A DNA stretch of 10,949 nt from Desulfovibrionaceae bacterium (lineage in GTDB: Bacteria > Desulfobacterota > Desulfovibrionia > Desulfovibrionales > Desulfovibrionaceae): the NCBI GenBank assembly GCA_009783115.1, contig WRHT01000026.1, forward strand, positions 1 to 10,949, written 5' to 3'. A program made the translations under genes and the position numbers. The first letter of the stretch is position 1, and every line of letters begins with the position of its first letter. Under the pieces are notes generated by a model that ran no database searches, was not told where the DNA came from, and was given only the letters and a program-made list of their open reading frames with translations. Positions 1 through 5,998 of this stretch are shown here, piece by piece.

Positions 1-903
1 TACCGCGAGGATATCCGCTATTCGGACGAGATCATCAGCCGCCAGGTGGACGCCTACCGCCGCATCCGCAACACCTGCCGCTACCTCCTGGGCAACCTGC
101 ACGACTTCAGCCCGGAACAGGCCATCGCCCCCGGCGAGATGGACCCCCTGGATCTTTACGCCTTGGAAAGCGCCCGGCTGACCCATGAACGCATCCAGGA
201 GGCCTACCGGGAATTCGAGTTCCACCGGGTATTCCACAGCCTGCACAATTTTTGCGTCACCGACCTCTCGGCTTTTTACCTGGATATTCTCAAAGACCGC
301 TTATACTCCTACGCCCCGCGAAGCCGGGAACGCCGCTCGGCCCAGACGGCCCTGCGCCAAATCCTGCTCCTGCTGGCGCGGGACATGGCCCCGGTGCTTT
401 CCTTCACCGCCGAGGAAGTATTCCAGAGCCTGCCCCCGGCCCTGCGGCCGGACTGCCCCACGGTTTTCGCCATGCCGGAGCCGGAAATGCCCGCCGCCTT
501 CCTGGATGCGGAAGAACGCGCCGCCTGGGAGATCCTGCTCAAGACGCGCGCCCTGGCAACCTCCGCCATTGAGCCTCTGCGCCAGAGCGGTTTGGTGGGA
601 CACTCCCTGGACACCTCGGTAACGCTTTACGTCGCTGAGGATCTGGGGCAAAGGCTGCGCTCCCTGCGCGCCGACCTGCGGGCCGTGTTCATTGTCTCGC
701 AACTGGAACTGAAGCCCTTGGCCGAGGCCCCGGCCGAGGCCCAGCCTCAGGCGGACCTGCCCGGCCTGAAAATCGGCGTGGGACGGGCCAAGGGGGCCAA
801 GTGCGCCCGGTGTTGGGTTTACAGCGAAGATTTGGGGCAAAGCGGGGAACACCCGGAAATCTGCCCGCGTTGCGCCGAGGCGTTACGGGAGATAGGGCTT
901 TGA
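1..903 (+). CDS. ileS: Isoleucyl-tRNA synthetase, C-terminal part (5' end outside window)
   Basis: Cytoplasmic class I synthetase that charges tRNA-Ile with isoleucine. Only the last 300 residues are present, reading in frame from base 1. The fragment opens in the anticodon-binding helical domain (DIRYSDEIISRQVDAYRRIR, then RYLLGNLHDF), the stretch that follows the KMSKS loop in this family, so the Rossmann catalytic core and editing domain lie upstream of the window. The extreme C-terminus holds a four-cysteine zinc finger, CARC then CPRC with 16 residues between (fragment Cys268, 271, 288 and 291), as in bacterial IleS enzymes with a C-terminal zinc site. The TGA stop at 901-903 overlaps the lspA ATG by one base (TGATG), which points to translational coupling. 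The synthetase editing site cannot be judged from this piece. Identification is secure. Confidence 0.96.
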   Translation, partial: YREDIRYSDEIISRQVDAYRRIRNTCRYLLGNLHDFSPEQAIAPGEMDPLDLYALESARLTHERIQEAYREFEFHRVFHSLHNFCVTDLSAFYLDILKDRLYSYAPRSRERRSAQTALRQILLLLARDMAPVLSFTAEEVFQSLPPALRPDCPTVFAMPEPEMPAAFLDAEERAAWEILLKTRALATSAIEPLRQSGLVGHSLDTSVTLYVAEDLGQRLRSLRADLRAVFIVSQLELKPLAEAPAEAQPQADLPGLKIGVGRAKGAKCARCWVYSEDLGQSGEHPEICPRCAEALREIGL

Positions 904-1385
904 TGTGGAGACGCTATCTCTACCCCCTGACCCTGGCCGCGATCCTGGCCGTGGCGGATCAATTGACCAAGGCGGCGGTGAGCGCGCACATCCCGCTGAA
1001 CCGCAGCCTTACGGTTATTGACGGCTTTTTCAACCTGGTACTGGTGCATAACCGGGGGGCGGCCTTCGGCTTTCTTAACCGGGCGGACATCGCCTGGCAG
1101 GTCTGGCTCTTTTCCGCCTTTACCCTGCTGGCGACGGTGATCATCCTGCTGATGATCCGCCAGCTGCGCGACCCTTCCTGGTTCAGCCTAAGCGCCTTCG
1201 GGGCCATGCTCGGCGGGGCCGCCGGCAACTTTATTGACCGGCTGCGCTTCAGGCATGTCGTTGATTTCCTGGATTTCCACCTGGGCGGCTACCACTGGCC
1301 CGCCTTTAACGTGGCGGATATAGCCATTTGCTGCGGGGTCTTCGCCTTTGCGCTACTGACCCTCTTCCCCCGGCGTTTCAGGTAA
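903..1385 (+). CDS. lspA: Lipoprotein signal peptidase (signal peptidase II)
   Basis: Inner-membrane aspartyl protease that removes the signal peptide of prolipoproteins after lipid attachment to the +1 cysteine. The 160-residue length is normal for LspA. Four hydrophobic segments are visible (roughly residues 8-24, 66-86, 95-110 and 137-155). Conserved boxes are all present: ADQLTK (18-23), VHNRGAAFGF (48-57), GNFIDR with catalytic Asp112, and FNVADIAI with catalytic Asp139. The ATG at 903 was chosen because it overlaps the ileS stop and gives the expected short N-terminus before the first membrane segment; the frame is open further upstream to 801, but that would lie inside ileS. Pairing with ileS is a common bacterial arrangement. 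The gene ends only 13 nt from the convergent cheV stop, with no room for a separate terminator. Confidence 0.96.
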   Translation: MWRRYLYPLTLAAILAVADQLTKAAVSAHIPLNRSLTVIDGFFNLVLVHNRGAAFGFLNRADIAWQVWLFSAFTLLATVIILLMIRQLRDPSWFSLSAFGAMLGGAAGNFIDRLRFRHVVDFLDFHLGGYHWPAFNVADIAICCGVFAFALLTLFPRRFR

Positions 1386-1393
1386 TAAATACC

Positions 1394-1432
1394 CCGGATC
1401 AGCCGTGCGGCAGCCGGATCGGGCCGTGCGGC
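1394..1432. repeat. Imperfect 20-bp tandem duplication across the cheV stop codon
   Basis: Two adjacent units, 1394-1413 and 1414-1432, each contain CCGGATC followed one or two bases later by GCCGTGCGGC (1402-1411 and 1423-1432). On the minus strand they encode the end of CheV (PHGPIRLPHG). The copies differ at the bases between the two blocks (A versus GG), and in the copy at 1394-1413 that one-base difference creates the TGA stop. It looks like a small local duplication that set the present C-terminus of the protein. Confidence 0.6.
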
Positions 1433-2463
1433 GCCGTCGCCGGCGGATGCGCATCCTGGGGCAGGCCGTGATGCTCCTCCACCGGAGCGTGCGCCGCCTT
1501 GGCGCTGTATTCCGCCGCGTATTTCTCGATGAGGGTGATGGCCTTCTGGGCCACATAGCTTATTTCCGGCTTGGCCACCTGTTCGTCGGCCCCCACGGAA
1601 ATGCCCTTGTGGCGCAGCTTGTCGGTGATCAGGGAAGAGAACAGGATCACCGGCAGACGCTTGAGGATGGGATCATCCTTGATGCGGCGGCAGAAACTAT
1701 GCCCGTCCATCTGGGGCATCTCGATATCCGAAATGACCACCTGCACATAATTCGTCACCGGGTGGTTTTCTTTTTCACACCTGGTCTTAATGGACACGAG
1801 GCGCTCCCAGGCGTCTTTGCCGTTGTTGACCGCCTCCACCTTGAAGCCGGCCTTTTGAAGCAGGCTTTTGATCATTTCGCGGATCACCGTGGAGTCGTCG
1901 GCCACCAGGGCGCGGTACCCCGGATGGGCCCCGGCCCAATCCATGCTGGAATCCAGGCGTAAGCCCAGCTGCGGATTCAGGTCGCTGACAATGCGCTCCA
2001 GATCCAGCAGGAAGATGATCCTGCCGTCCATCTTGACCACGCCGGTCACGCTGTTGTTGGTCATGGCCGAGACATAGGCGTTGGGCGCTTCCACTTCCTC
2101 CCAGCTGATCCGGTGGATGCGGTTAACCCCGGAAACCAGGAAGGCGGTGTTGACATTGTTGAATTCCGTGACCACCACCTTGGGTTCCTCATTGGTCTGG
2201 ACCCGTTCTTTGCCCAGCCAGATGGACAGGTCCACCAGCGGAATGATCTGCGAGCGCAGGTTAAAGGCCCCCAGCACGGACTTATGCCTTACCTCGGGAA
2301 GCTCCGTCACCTTGGGCATGCGGATGATCTCCAGCACCTTGGCGACGTTCACTCCGTAATAACCCTTGTAGGTGCCTTCGGCAGGGTCTTTTTCGTCCAG
2401 GTGAAATTCCACTATTTCCAGTTCGTTGGTGCCCGCTTCCAGCAAAATATTGGTCTGGCTCAT
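1399..2463 (-). CDS. cheV: CheV-type chemotaxis coupling protein (CheW domain + receiver domain)
   Basis: Couples chemoreceptors to the CheA kinase in the cytoplasm and probably adjusts signalling through phosphorylation of its receiver domain. Of 354 residues, about 13-165 form the CheW-like domain (ELEIVEFHL, MPKVTELPEV, GAFNLRSQIIPLVDL). About 184-315 form a REC domain with acidic pair Asp189/Asp190, phospho-acceptor Asp246 in VISDIEMP, switch Ser276/Ser277 and Lys298 in AKPE. All residues needed for phosphorylation are there. The last 35 residues are an Ala/Pro/His-rich tail with no recognisable fold. The ATG is preceded by GGAGGA (complement of 2467-2472) at good spacing, and the opening residues (NILLEAGTNELEIVEF) match the usual CheV start. 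The gene lies on the same strand as ispH, 97 nt downstream of it, and probably has its own promoter. No other chemotaxis gene is in view. Confidence 0.93.
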   Translation of the reverse strand: MSQTNILLEAGTNELEIVEFHLDEKDPAEGTYKGYYGVNVAKVLEIIRMPKVTELPEVRHKSVLGAFNLRSQIIPLVDLSIWLGKERVQTNEEPKVVVTEFNNVNTAFLVSGVNRIHRISWEEVEAPNAYVSAMTNNSVTGVVKMDGRIIFLLDLERIVSDLNPQLGLRLDSSMDWAGAHPGYRALVADDSTVIREMIKSLLQKAGFKVEAVNNGKDAWERLVSIKTRCEKENHPVTNYVQVVISDIEMPQMDGHSFCRRIKDDPILKRLPVILFSSLITDKLRHKGISVGADEQVAKPEISYVAQKAITLIEKYAAEYSAKAAHAPVEEHHGLPQDAHPPATAPHGPIRLPHG

Positions 2464-2508
2464 TCTTCCTCCATCAGGATCGAGGCTTCTTCCGCCGCCG
2501 CTTTGACC

Positions 2509-2527
2509 TATTCAGGCTGATATTCAG
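2509..2527. repeat. Short direct repeat TATTCAG x2 in the cheV leader
   Basis: TATTCAG occurs at 2509-2515 and again at 2521-2527, so starts are 12 bp apart. The second copy also belongs to a small palindrome (CTGA-TAT-TCAG, 2517-2527). It lies between the putative cheV promoter and the ribosome binding site, so it would be in the 5' leader. A regulatory role is only a guess. Confidence 0.3.
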
Positions 2528-2528
2528 C

Positions 2529-2554
2529 TTATCTACCCATAACATAAAGCTTAA
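2529..2554 (-). promoter_or_regulatory. Possible sigma-28 (FliA)-like promoter for cheV
   Basis: On the minus strand TTAAGCTT (complement of 2547-2554) is followed after 10 bp by GTAGATAA (complement of 2529-2536). The enterobacterial flagellar consensus is TAAAGTTT, 11 bp, GCCGATAA; I count 6 of 8 matches in each box with spacing one base short. Location fits: about 65 nt upstream of the cheV ATG, in an AT-rich island within a GC-rich region. A sigma-70 reading of the same island is less good because no convincing TTGACA lies at the right distance. Confidence 0.35.
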
Positions 2555-2560
2555 AAATGA

Positions 2561-3415
2561 TCATCTGAAATCCCGCAGGATTTTTTCCACGTCCCGGATC
2601 TGCGCGTCCGGGGTGGAAGCTCCGGCGCTCAACCCCACCGGCTGCCTGGAGACCAGCTCATCCAGGGGGAGAAGGGCGGCCTCTTCACATTGCGCGGTGA
2701 AAAGGCCCAGGCCGCGGGAAATGTCGGCCAGACGGCGGGTATTGCCGCTGTTAAGTCCGCCGACAATGACCATGCTGTTCACCTGGCCCGCCAGGCGGAT
2801 CAGTTCCTCCTGGCGGCGGCCGGTGGCATCGCAGATGGTGCGCAGCACGGCCACGGGCTTATCCAGAAAAGAGTTCAGCCATTCCAGGACCTGTTCAAAG
2901 CTGTTCTGATCCTGGGTGGTCTGGGCCGCCAGAAAATATTCCCCCCCGGAATCCAGGGGAAGCCCCCGCAGTTCTTCCAGGCTGCTGAAGACCAGGGGCC
3001 GCCCCACGGCATAGCTGAGCAGCCCGCGGACTTCCGGATGATCCTTTTCCCCCAGAAGCAGCAAAGTCCCCAATCCACGCTCGCCGGCCCGGCGGATGGC
3101 GGTCTGGGCGTCCTTGACCTTGGGGCAGGTGGCGTCCACCACCCGCAGCCCCAGGTGAAACAGTTCCTCTTCCTGAAGGCGGGGTAGCCCGTGGGCCCGG
3201 ATGATCACGGTGGACCCACGGGCGGCCAGCCGGGGATCCTCCAGGCAGACCGCCCCTTTTTTTTCATATTCCCGCACCAGAAGCGGGTTATGGATAATCG
3301 GCCCCAAGGTATAGAGGCCGGGGCCGTTTTGTCCGGCCAAGGCCCGTTCAAGTTTGCCCACAGCCAAGCTCACGCCCATGCAGAAGCCGGCGGTGGAAGC
3401 CCGGATCACCCGCAT
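2561..3415 (-). CDS. ispH: 4-hydroxy-3-methylbut-2-enyl diphosphate reductase
   Basis: Last enzyme of the MEP isoprenoid pathway: it reduces HMBPP to IPP and DMAPP with a [4Fe-4S] cluster, in the cytoplasm. The 284-residue protein has the three cluster cysteines at 12 (STAGFCMGV), 97 (DATCPKV) and 195 (TICDAT), close to the family positions. Substrate-binding histidines lie at 42 (IIHN), 75 (RAHG) and 126, with the proton-relay Glu128 in HPEV, and the diphosphate-binding SAGAST near the C-terminus. I start at ATG 3415 because IspH proteins begin with a short strand leading to GFCMG and because GAGGCGG lies just upstream; the frame is open 20 codons further, but that would sit deep inside the preceding gene. 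The start overlaps the dus stop by 10 nt, implying coupled translation. Confidence 0.96.
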   Translation of the reverse strand: MRVIRASTAGFCMGVSLAVGKLERALAGQNGPGLYTLGPIIHNPLLVREYEKKGAVCLEDPRLAARGSTVIIRAHGLPRLQEEELFHLGLRVVDATCPKVKDAQTAIRRAGERGLGTLLLLGEKDHPEVRGLLSYAVGRPLVFSSLEELRGLPLDSGGEYFLAAQTTQDQNSFEQVLEWLNSFLDKPVAVLRTICDATGRRQEELIRLAGQVNSMVIVGGLNSGNTRRLADISRGLGLFTAQCEEAALLPLDELVSRQPVGLSAGASTPDAQIRDVEKILRDFR

Positions 3416-4476
3416 AATCCGCCTCGGGTAAAATATTTTTCCAGCGCTTCTTCCAGCATATCCCAGCCGGAACAAAGGTTCAAGTCCTGGCGCAGGGCGC
3501 GGTGTCCCGGCAAACCCCTGATATAGCCCAGAACGGAACCGCGCAGGCGCGGGAAGGCCCTGTCCCCGTCCACGGCCCTGGCCAGCGCGATATGGCGCAG
3601 GATGACCCCGCGCAGACTCCGCGCGGCCTCTTGAAATTCCGCCGTTTTATCCCCAGCGGCCTCTTCTTCGGGAGCGGGCGCTCCGTCCAAACCTCCAGCC
3701 TGCCGGCAGAGCCCGCGAAATTCTCCAAAAATTGCCGGGTTATGCAGGGCTCCCCTGGCGAAGAGCAGACCGTCCGCCCGGCTCTGGCGCAGACAGCGCA
3801 GCCCCGCCTCCGCCGAAAACAGGTCGCCGCTGGCCAGGACAGGGATACCCGTTCTGTCCTTCAAACGGGCCAAGGCGCTCCAGTCCGCCCGCCCGCCGAA
3901 GCCCTGGCGGACGTGACGCGGGTGCAGGCTCAGCCAGGCAGCCCCGGATCGGGCCAATTCCTCTCCCAATTCCAGGTAGTTTTCTTCCGCCGGATTCCAG
4001 CCCAGGCGCAGCTTACAGCCCAGGGGCCGGGGGGCGACCGCCCGCATGACGGCCTCCGCAGCCAGGACCGCCTTCCGGGTATCCCTGGCCAGCGCCCCTC
4101 CGCCCCCGCTCTTGAGCACCTTGGGGGCCGGACAGCCCAAGTTGAGATCAAAATGCCGGTAGCCCCAGGAGAGCAACAGAGCGGCGGCTTCGCCAAGAAA
4201 ATAGGAATCATCGCCGAAAAGCTGGACCACCAGGGGATCGTCCCTGGCTTCCGGAAAGGCGGGCAAGGGGGTGGTGCGCAAGAGCCGGCGGGTGGCCGAG
4301 GGGCCTTTGGAGGATTTTTCTCCGTAAACCAGGCCCTTGGCGCTGATCATTTCCGTGCAGGCGGCCGCGGCCCCCTGTTCCCGGCAGATCAGCCTGAAGG
4401 GCAAATCGGTATGCCCGGCCAAGGGAGCCAGCCAGGGCAGATCCGGCCCTATGGGCGGCAGGTCCGCCTTATTCAA
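3406..4476 (-). CDS. dus: tRNA-dihydrouridine synthase (Dus family), TTG start
   Basis: Flavoenzyme that reduces uridine to dihydrouridine in tRNA using FMN and NADPH. The 356-residue protein carries the TIM-barrel motifs: LAPLAGHTDLPFR (16-28), TEMISAKGL (41-49), QLFGDD (85-90), and the active-site loop DLNLGCPAPKVLKSGGGGAL with catalytic Cys115. It also has Lys155 in CKLRLGW, and His185 and Arg187 in the LHPRHVRQGFGGRADW segment. Phosphate-gripping parts are SGDLFSAE and FARGALHNP. The last 70 residues form the helical tRNA-binding domain, after a Pro/Glu/Ala-rich linker near 262-278. The start must be TTG at 4476, because an in-frame TGA lies only one codon further upstream and the barrel needs all the residues before LAPLAG; GGTGGTGA precedes it. 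It overlaps acpS by 8 nt and ispH by 10 nt. Which Dus subclass it belongs to is not settled here. Confidence 0.93.
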   Translation of the reverse strand: MNKADLPPIGPDLPWLAPLAGHTDLPFRLICREQGAAAACTEMISAKGLVYGEKSSKGPSATRRLLRTTPLPAFPEARDDPLVVQLFGDDSYFLGEAAALLLSWGYRHFDLNLGCPAPKVLKSGGGGALARDTRKAVLAAEAVMRAVAPRPLGCKLRLGWNPAEENYLELGEELARSGAAWLSLHPRHVRQGFGGRADWSALARLKDRTGIPVLASGDLFSAEAGLRCLRQSRADGLLFARGALHNPAIFGEFRGLCRQAGGLDGAPAPEEEAAGDKTAEFQEAARSLRGVILRHIALARAVDGDRAFPRLRGSVLGYIRGLPGHRALRQDLNLCSGWDMLEEALEKYFTRGGLCG

Positions 4477-4837
4477 AAATCACCACCGCTGCCGCCGTAT
4501 CCCGGCTGTGGGTCAGGCTGAGGAGACAGCGCGTCCCCCCCAGCTCCAGGAAACGCTTCAAGGCCGCGCCCAGAAGGAGCAATTCCGGCGCGCCGCTCTC
4601 CTGGCGGCGCACCCGGAAATCCTGGAACCAGATGCCCCCGCTAAACCCCGTGCCCAGGGCCTTGACCGCGGCCTCCTTGGCGGCGAAACGCGCGGCCAGG
4701 AAGGGCACGGGTTTTTTGGGCATTTCCGCGAGTTCCTCCGGGCGCAGGATATGCCGGGCGAAGCGCAAGCCGTGCTGTTCGTGGATCCCGCGGATACGGC
4801 GGATCTCCACCAAATCCAGGCCAAGACCGAGGATCAT
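4469..4837 (-). CDS. acpS: Holo-[acyl-carrier-protein] synthase
   Basis: Transfers the 4'-phosphopantetheine arm of CoA to a serine of apo-ACP, activating it for fatty acid synthesis. At 122 residues it has the normal size of the small, trimeric AcpS type. Diagnostic motifs: GLGLDLVEI at the N-terminus with metal-binding Asp8, FAAKEAAVKALGTG (51-64) with Glu55 and the adjacent Lys, and SLTHSRDTAAAVVI (107-120). The ATG at 4837 gives the usual two or three residues before the first strand. The ribosome site is weak (GGGG about 10 nt upstream), so translation may depend on the gene 37 nt upstream. The end overlaps the TTG start of dus by 8 nt. Nearby CoA and fatty-acid genes on the same strand are probably coincidental neighbours, since a hairpin separates the two blocks. 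Confidence 0.95.
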   Translation of the reverse strand: MILGLGLDLVEIRRIRGIHEQHGLRFARHILRPEELAEMPKKPVPFLAARFAAKEAAVKALGTGFSGGIWFQDFRVRRQESGAPELLLLGAALKRFLELGGTRCLLSLTHSRDTAAAVVIFE

Positions 4838-4874
4838 GCCGGATGGCCCCGGCGGCGAAAGTTCGCAGGACAGC

Positions 4875-5642
4875 TCATGTTTTCATCCAGCGGAAAAACC
4901 GGCGGAAGCAGTAAAAGACGAAAAAGATGGCGAAGGGCACCAGAATATAATCAAACCAGGTAACTTCCTGGGGAGGCAGCCGGGTTCTGATATTTTTCGT
5001 TGGAATGACCGAGCTTTCCCGCATGATCCGGGCGAGGTTCAGTTCATGGGTCATATTCTGTTCACCGTCGTACTGGGCTACGATCGCCACGACGGCATCG
5101 GCGGCGAAGACCATCTTCAGGTAGCGATGGCGGGCGGAACCGGATTCATCGTCCGGGTCCAGCACGCTGCGCAGATGCACGAAAAAATTGTCGTCCCTCA
5201 GGGAGGCGTTGATCACGACGCTCTGGGGGAAGTTCCGCTGGTACTCATCGATAAGGGCGTCGGCCAGCGGCGAGGCCACGCTTCCGACAGTCTTCTCGGC
5301 CATAATGTCCGCGAGCCGGTCGTTTATGCCCAGGAGCGCGTAATCCAGGGCAAAAGCCGCCAGAACCGGCTTTCCTTGTTCATCGGGGAAGGCGGCCCCC
5401 CGAAGATGCCTAGCGCCGGGGATTTCGCCGCCAGGGGCAAAAATGACGCCCGCCCGACGGAGGATCTCCCGCAGGGCCTCCGGGTCGGACACTTCCAGCC
5501 AGCCTTCGGACAAGGGCACAAAATAACCGCCTTCCTCATCCAGCAGGACGGACCGGCTGGGCTGGCTCTCTCCGGCCTGTGCGGAAAAAGGGCAGAGCGT
5601 CCAAAGGATCAGACAGAAACAGGCGGCCAGAAAAAATCTCAC
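4875..5642 (-). CDS. Unrecognised exported protein with C-terminal membrane anchor
   Basis: I do not recognise this family. The 255 residues start with a clear Sec signal peptide (MRFFLAACFCLILWTLCPFS, cleavage likely after AQA at 21-23). About 205 mixed alpha/beta residues follow, then a hydrophobic segment near 231-246 (YILVPFAIFFVFYCF) and a basic tail (RRFFRWMKT). This predicts a periplasmic domain held by a single C-terminal membrane helix with a short cytoplasmic tail. The exported part has no cysteine and no repeated catalytic motif that I can name. The start is GTG at 5642, fixed by GGAGGA (complement of 5648-5653) five bases upstream and by the signal peptide beginning there. It heads a same-strand run with acpS (37-nt gap), dus and ispH. 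The acidic stretch DPDDESG (162-168) is the only compositional oddity. That it is a real gene is well supported; its function is unknown. Confidence 0.82.
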   Translation of the reverse strand: MRFFLAACFCLILWTLCPFSAQAGESQPSRSVLLDEEGGYFVPLSEGWLEVSDPEALREILRRAGVIFAPGGEIPGARHLRGAAFPDEQGKPVLAAFALDYALLGINDRLADIMAEKTVGSVASPLADALIDEYQRNFPQSVVINASLRDDNFFVHLRSVLDPDDESGSARHRYLKMVFAADAVVAIVAQYDGEQNMTHELNLARIMRESSVIPTKNIRTRLPPQEVTWFDYILVPFAIFFVFYCFRRFFRWMKT

Positions 5643-5647
5643 AAGCG

Positions 5648-5653
5648 TCCTCC
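5648..5653 (-). promoter_or_regulatory. Strong ribosome binding site fixing a GTG start
   Basis: The complement reads GGAGGA, followed by CGCTT and then GTG at 5642. It is among the best Shine-Dalgarno matches in the window, and it decides the start of the exported protein in the absence of an ATG at the signal-peptide N-terminus. Confidence 0.75.
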
Positions 5654-5704
5654 GTAAAAAAGCGTGTTCCTTGCGGCAAGATCCATGCGGGCGCTCAACG
5701 AGGG

Positions 5705-5856
5705 TTACATGGAATGGCCTCCATCCATCCGCGGCACCTCGCCGGTTATGTACCCGGCCTCATCCGAGGCCAGGAAAAGCACGGCGTTGGCCACGTCCGC
5801 CGCCTCGCCCAGGCGGCCCCGGTAAGCAGGACGACCTTCTTATCCAGTTTCCCCAC
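5705..5856 (-). pseudogene. Short-chain dehydrogenase/reductase (FabG-like) with internal deletion; only both ends remain
   Basis: The minus strand holds two pieces of one SDR gene. From GTG 5856 it reads [15 protein letters not shown], the typical SDR N-terminus running into the first glycines of the NAD(P)-binding turn. From 5821, in a different frame, it reads [20 protein letters not shown] and on through GYITGEV and MDGGHSM to a TAA at 5705-5707, the typical C-terminus of FabG-like reductases. About 190-200 codons that should lie between, including the Ser-Tyr-Lys catalytic residues, are missing. Read from the GTG, the frame runs out after about 36 codons. The junction lies in CGGGGCCGCC (5812-5821), where both frames still make sense, so a short shared GC sequence may have been the breakpoint. 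The parent was probably a 3-oxoacyl reductase or hydroxyacid dehydrogenase of about 245 residues, just downstream of the CoA operon. No activity is possible. Confidence 0.85.
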
Positions 5857-5915
5857 GGACAGCTCCCAAGTTTCGTTCACGCCATGCCCGGCGGAACCCA
5901 ATACGGAGATTACGG

Positions 5916-5921
5916 ATTATA
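5916..5921 (-). promoter_or_regulatory. Perfect -10 box (TATAAT) upstream of the SDR remnant
   Basis: The complement of 5916-5921 is TATAAT, in the context TGTGTTATAATCC. At 17 bp spacing the -35 position reads TTCTCT, only 3 of 6 matches to TTGACA, so this would be a weak or activator-dependent sigma-70 promoter. Initiation near 5909 would give a leader of about 50 nt before the remnant's GTG and would then run on into the exported-protein/acpS/dus/ispH genes. It sits downstream of the permease hairpin, as expected for the start of a new transcript. Confidence 0.45.
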
Positions 5922-5963
5922 ACACAGGCGATCAGGAAAGAGAAGGGGCGGGAGCGCGAAAGC

Positions 5964-5989
5964 CCCCGGCGCGCGAAAGCGCGCCGGGG
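5964..5989 (-). terminator. Strong GC hairpin after the permease gene, probable terminator of the CoA operon
   Basis: A perfect 11-bp stem (5964-5974 with 5979-5989, CCCCGGCGCGC paired to GCGCGCCGGGG) closes a four-base loop (GAAA on the plus strand, TTTC on the transcribed minus strand). It begins 9 nt after the permease stop. The following minus-strand sequence is GCTTTCGCGC, pyrimidine-rich later on but without a clean run of T, so termination may be incomplete or aided by Rho. Confidence 0.65.
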
Positions 5990-5998
5990 TACAAGACA

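Noticed and set aside
1383..1400. Bidirectional terminator between lspA and cheV
   Set aside because: Only 13 nt separate the stops and no inverted repeat with a flanking T run is visible.
3416..3475. Longer IspH start giving 20 extra residues
   Set aside because: It would overlap dus by 70 nt, lacks the good ribosome site seen before 3415, and IspH proteins begin close to the GFCMG motif.
3502..4521. Plus-strand open frame of 339 codons opposite dus
   Set aside because: Gln/Gly/Pro-rich shadow translation; the minus strand carries every Dus motif.
5610..5642. Lipobox-like LAAC at residues 5-8 of the exported protein
   Set aside because: Too close to the N-terminus to leave room for a signal-peptide hydrophobic core; the AQA cleavage site after residue 23 fits a normal signal peptide I substrate.
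5655..5685. Small hairpin (CTTGCCGCAAG) followed by TTTTTT on the minus strand
   Set aside because: Stem of only 4-5 bp with eight bases before the T run, immediately ahead of a strong ribosome site; unlikely to terminate.
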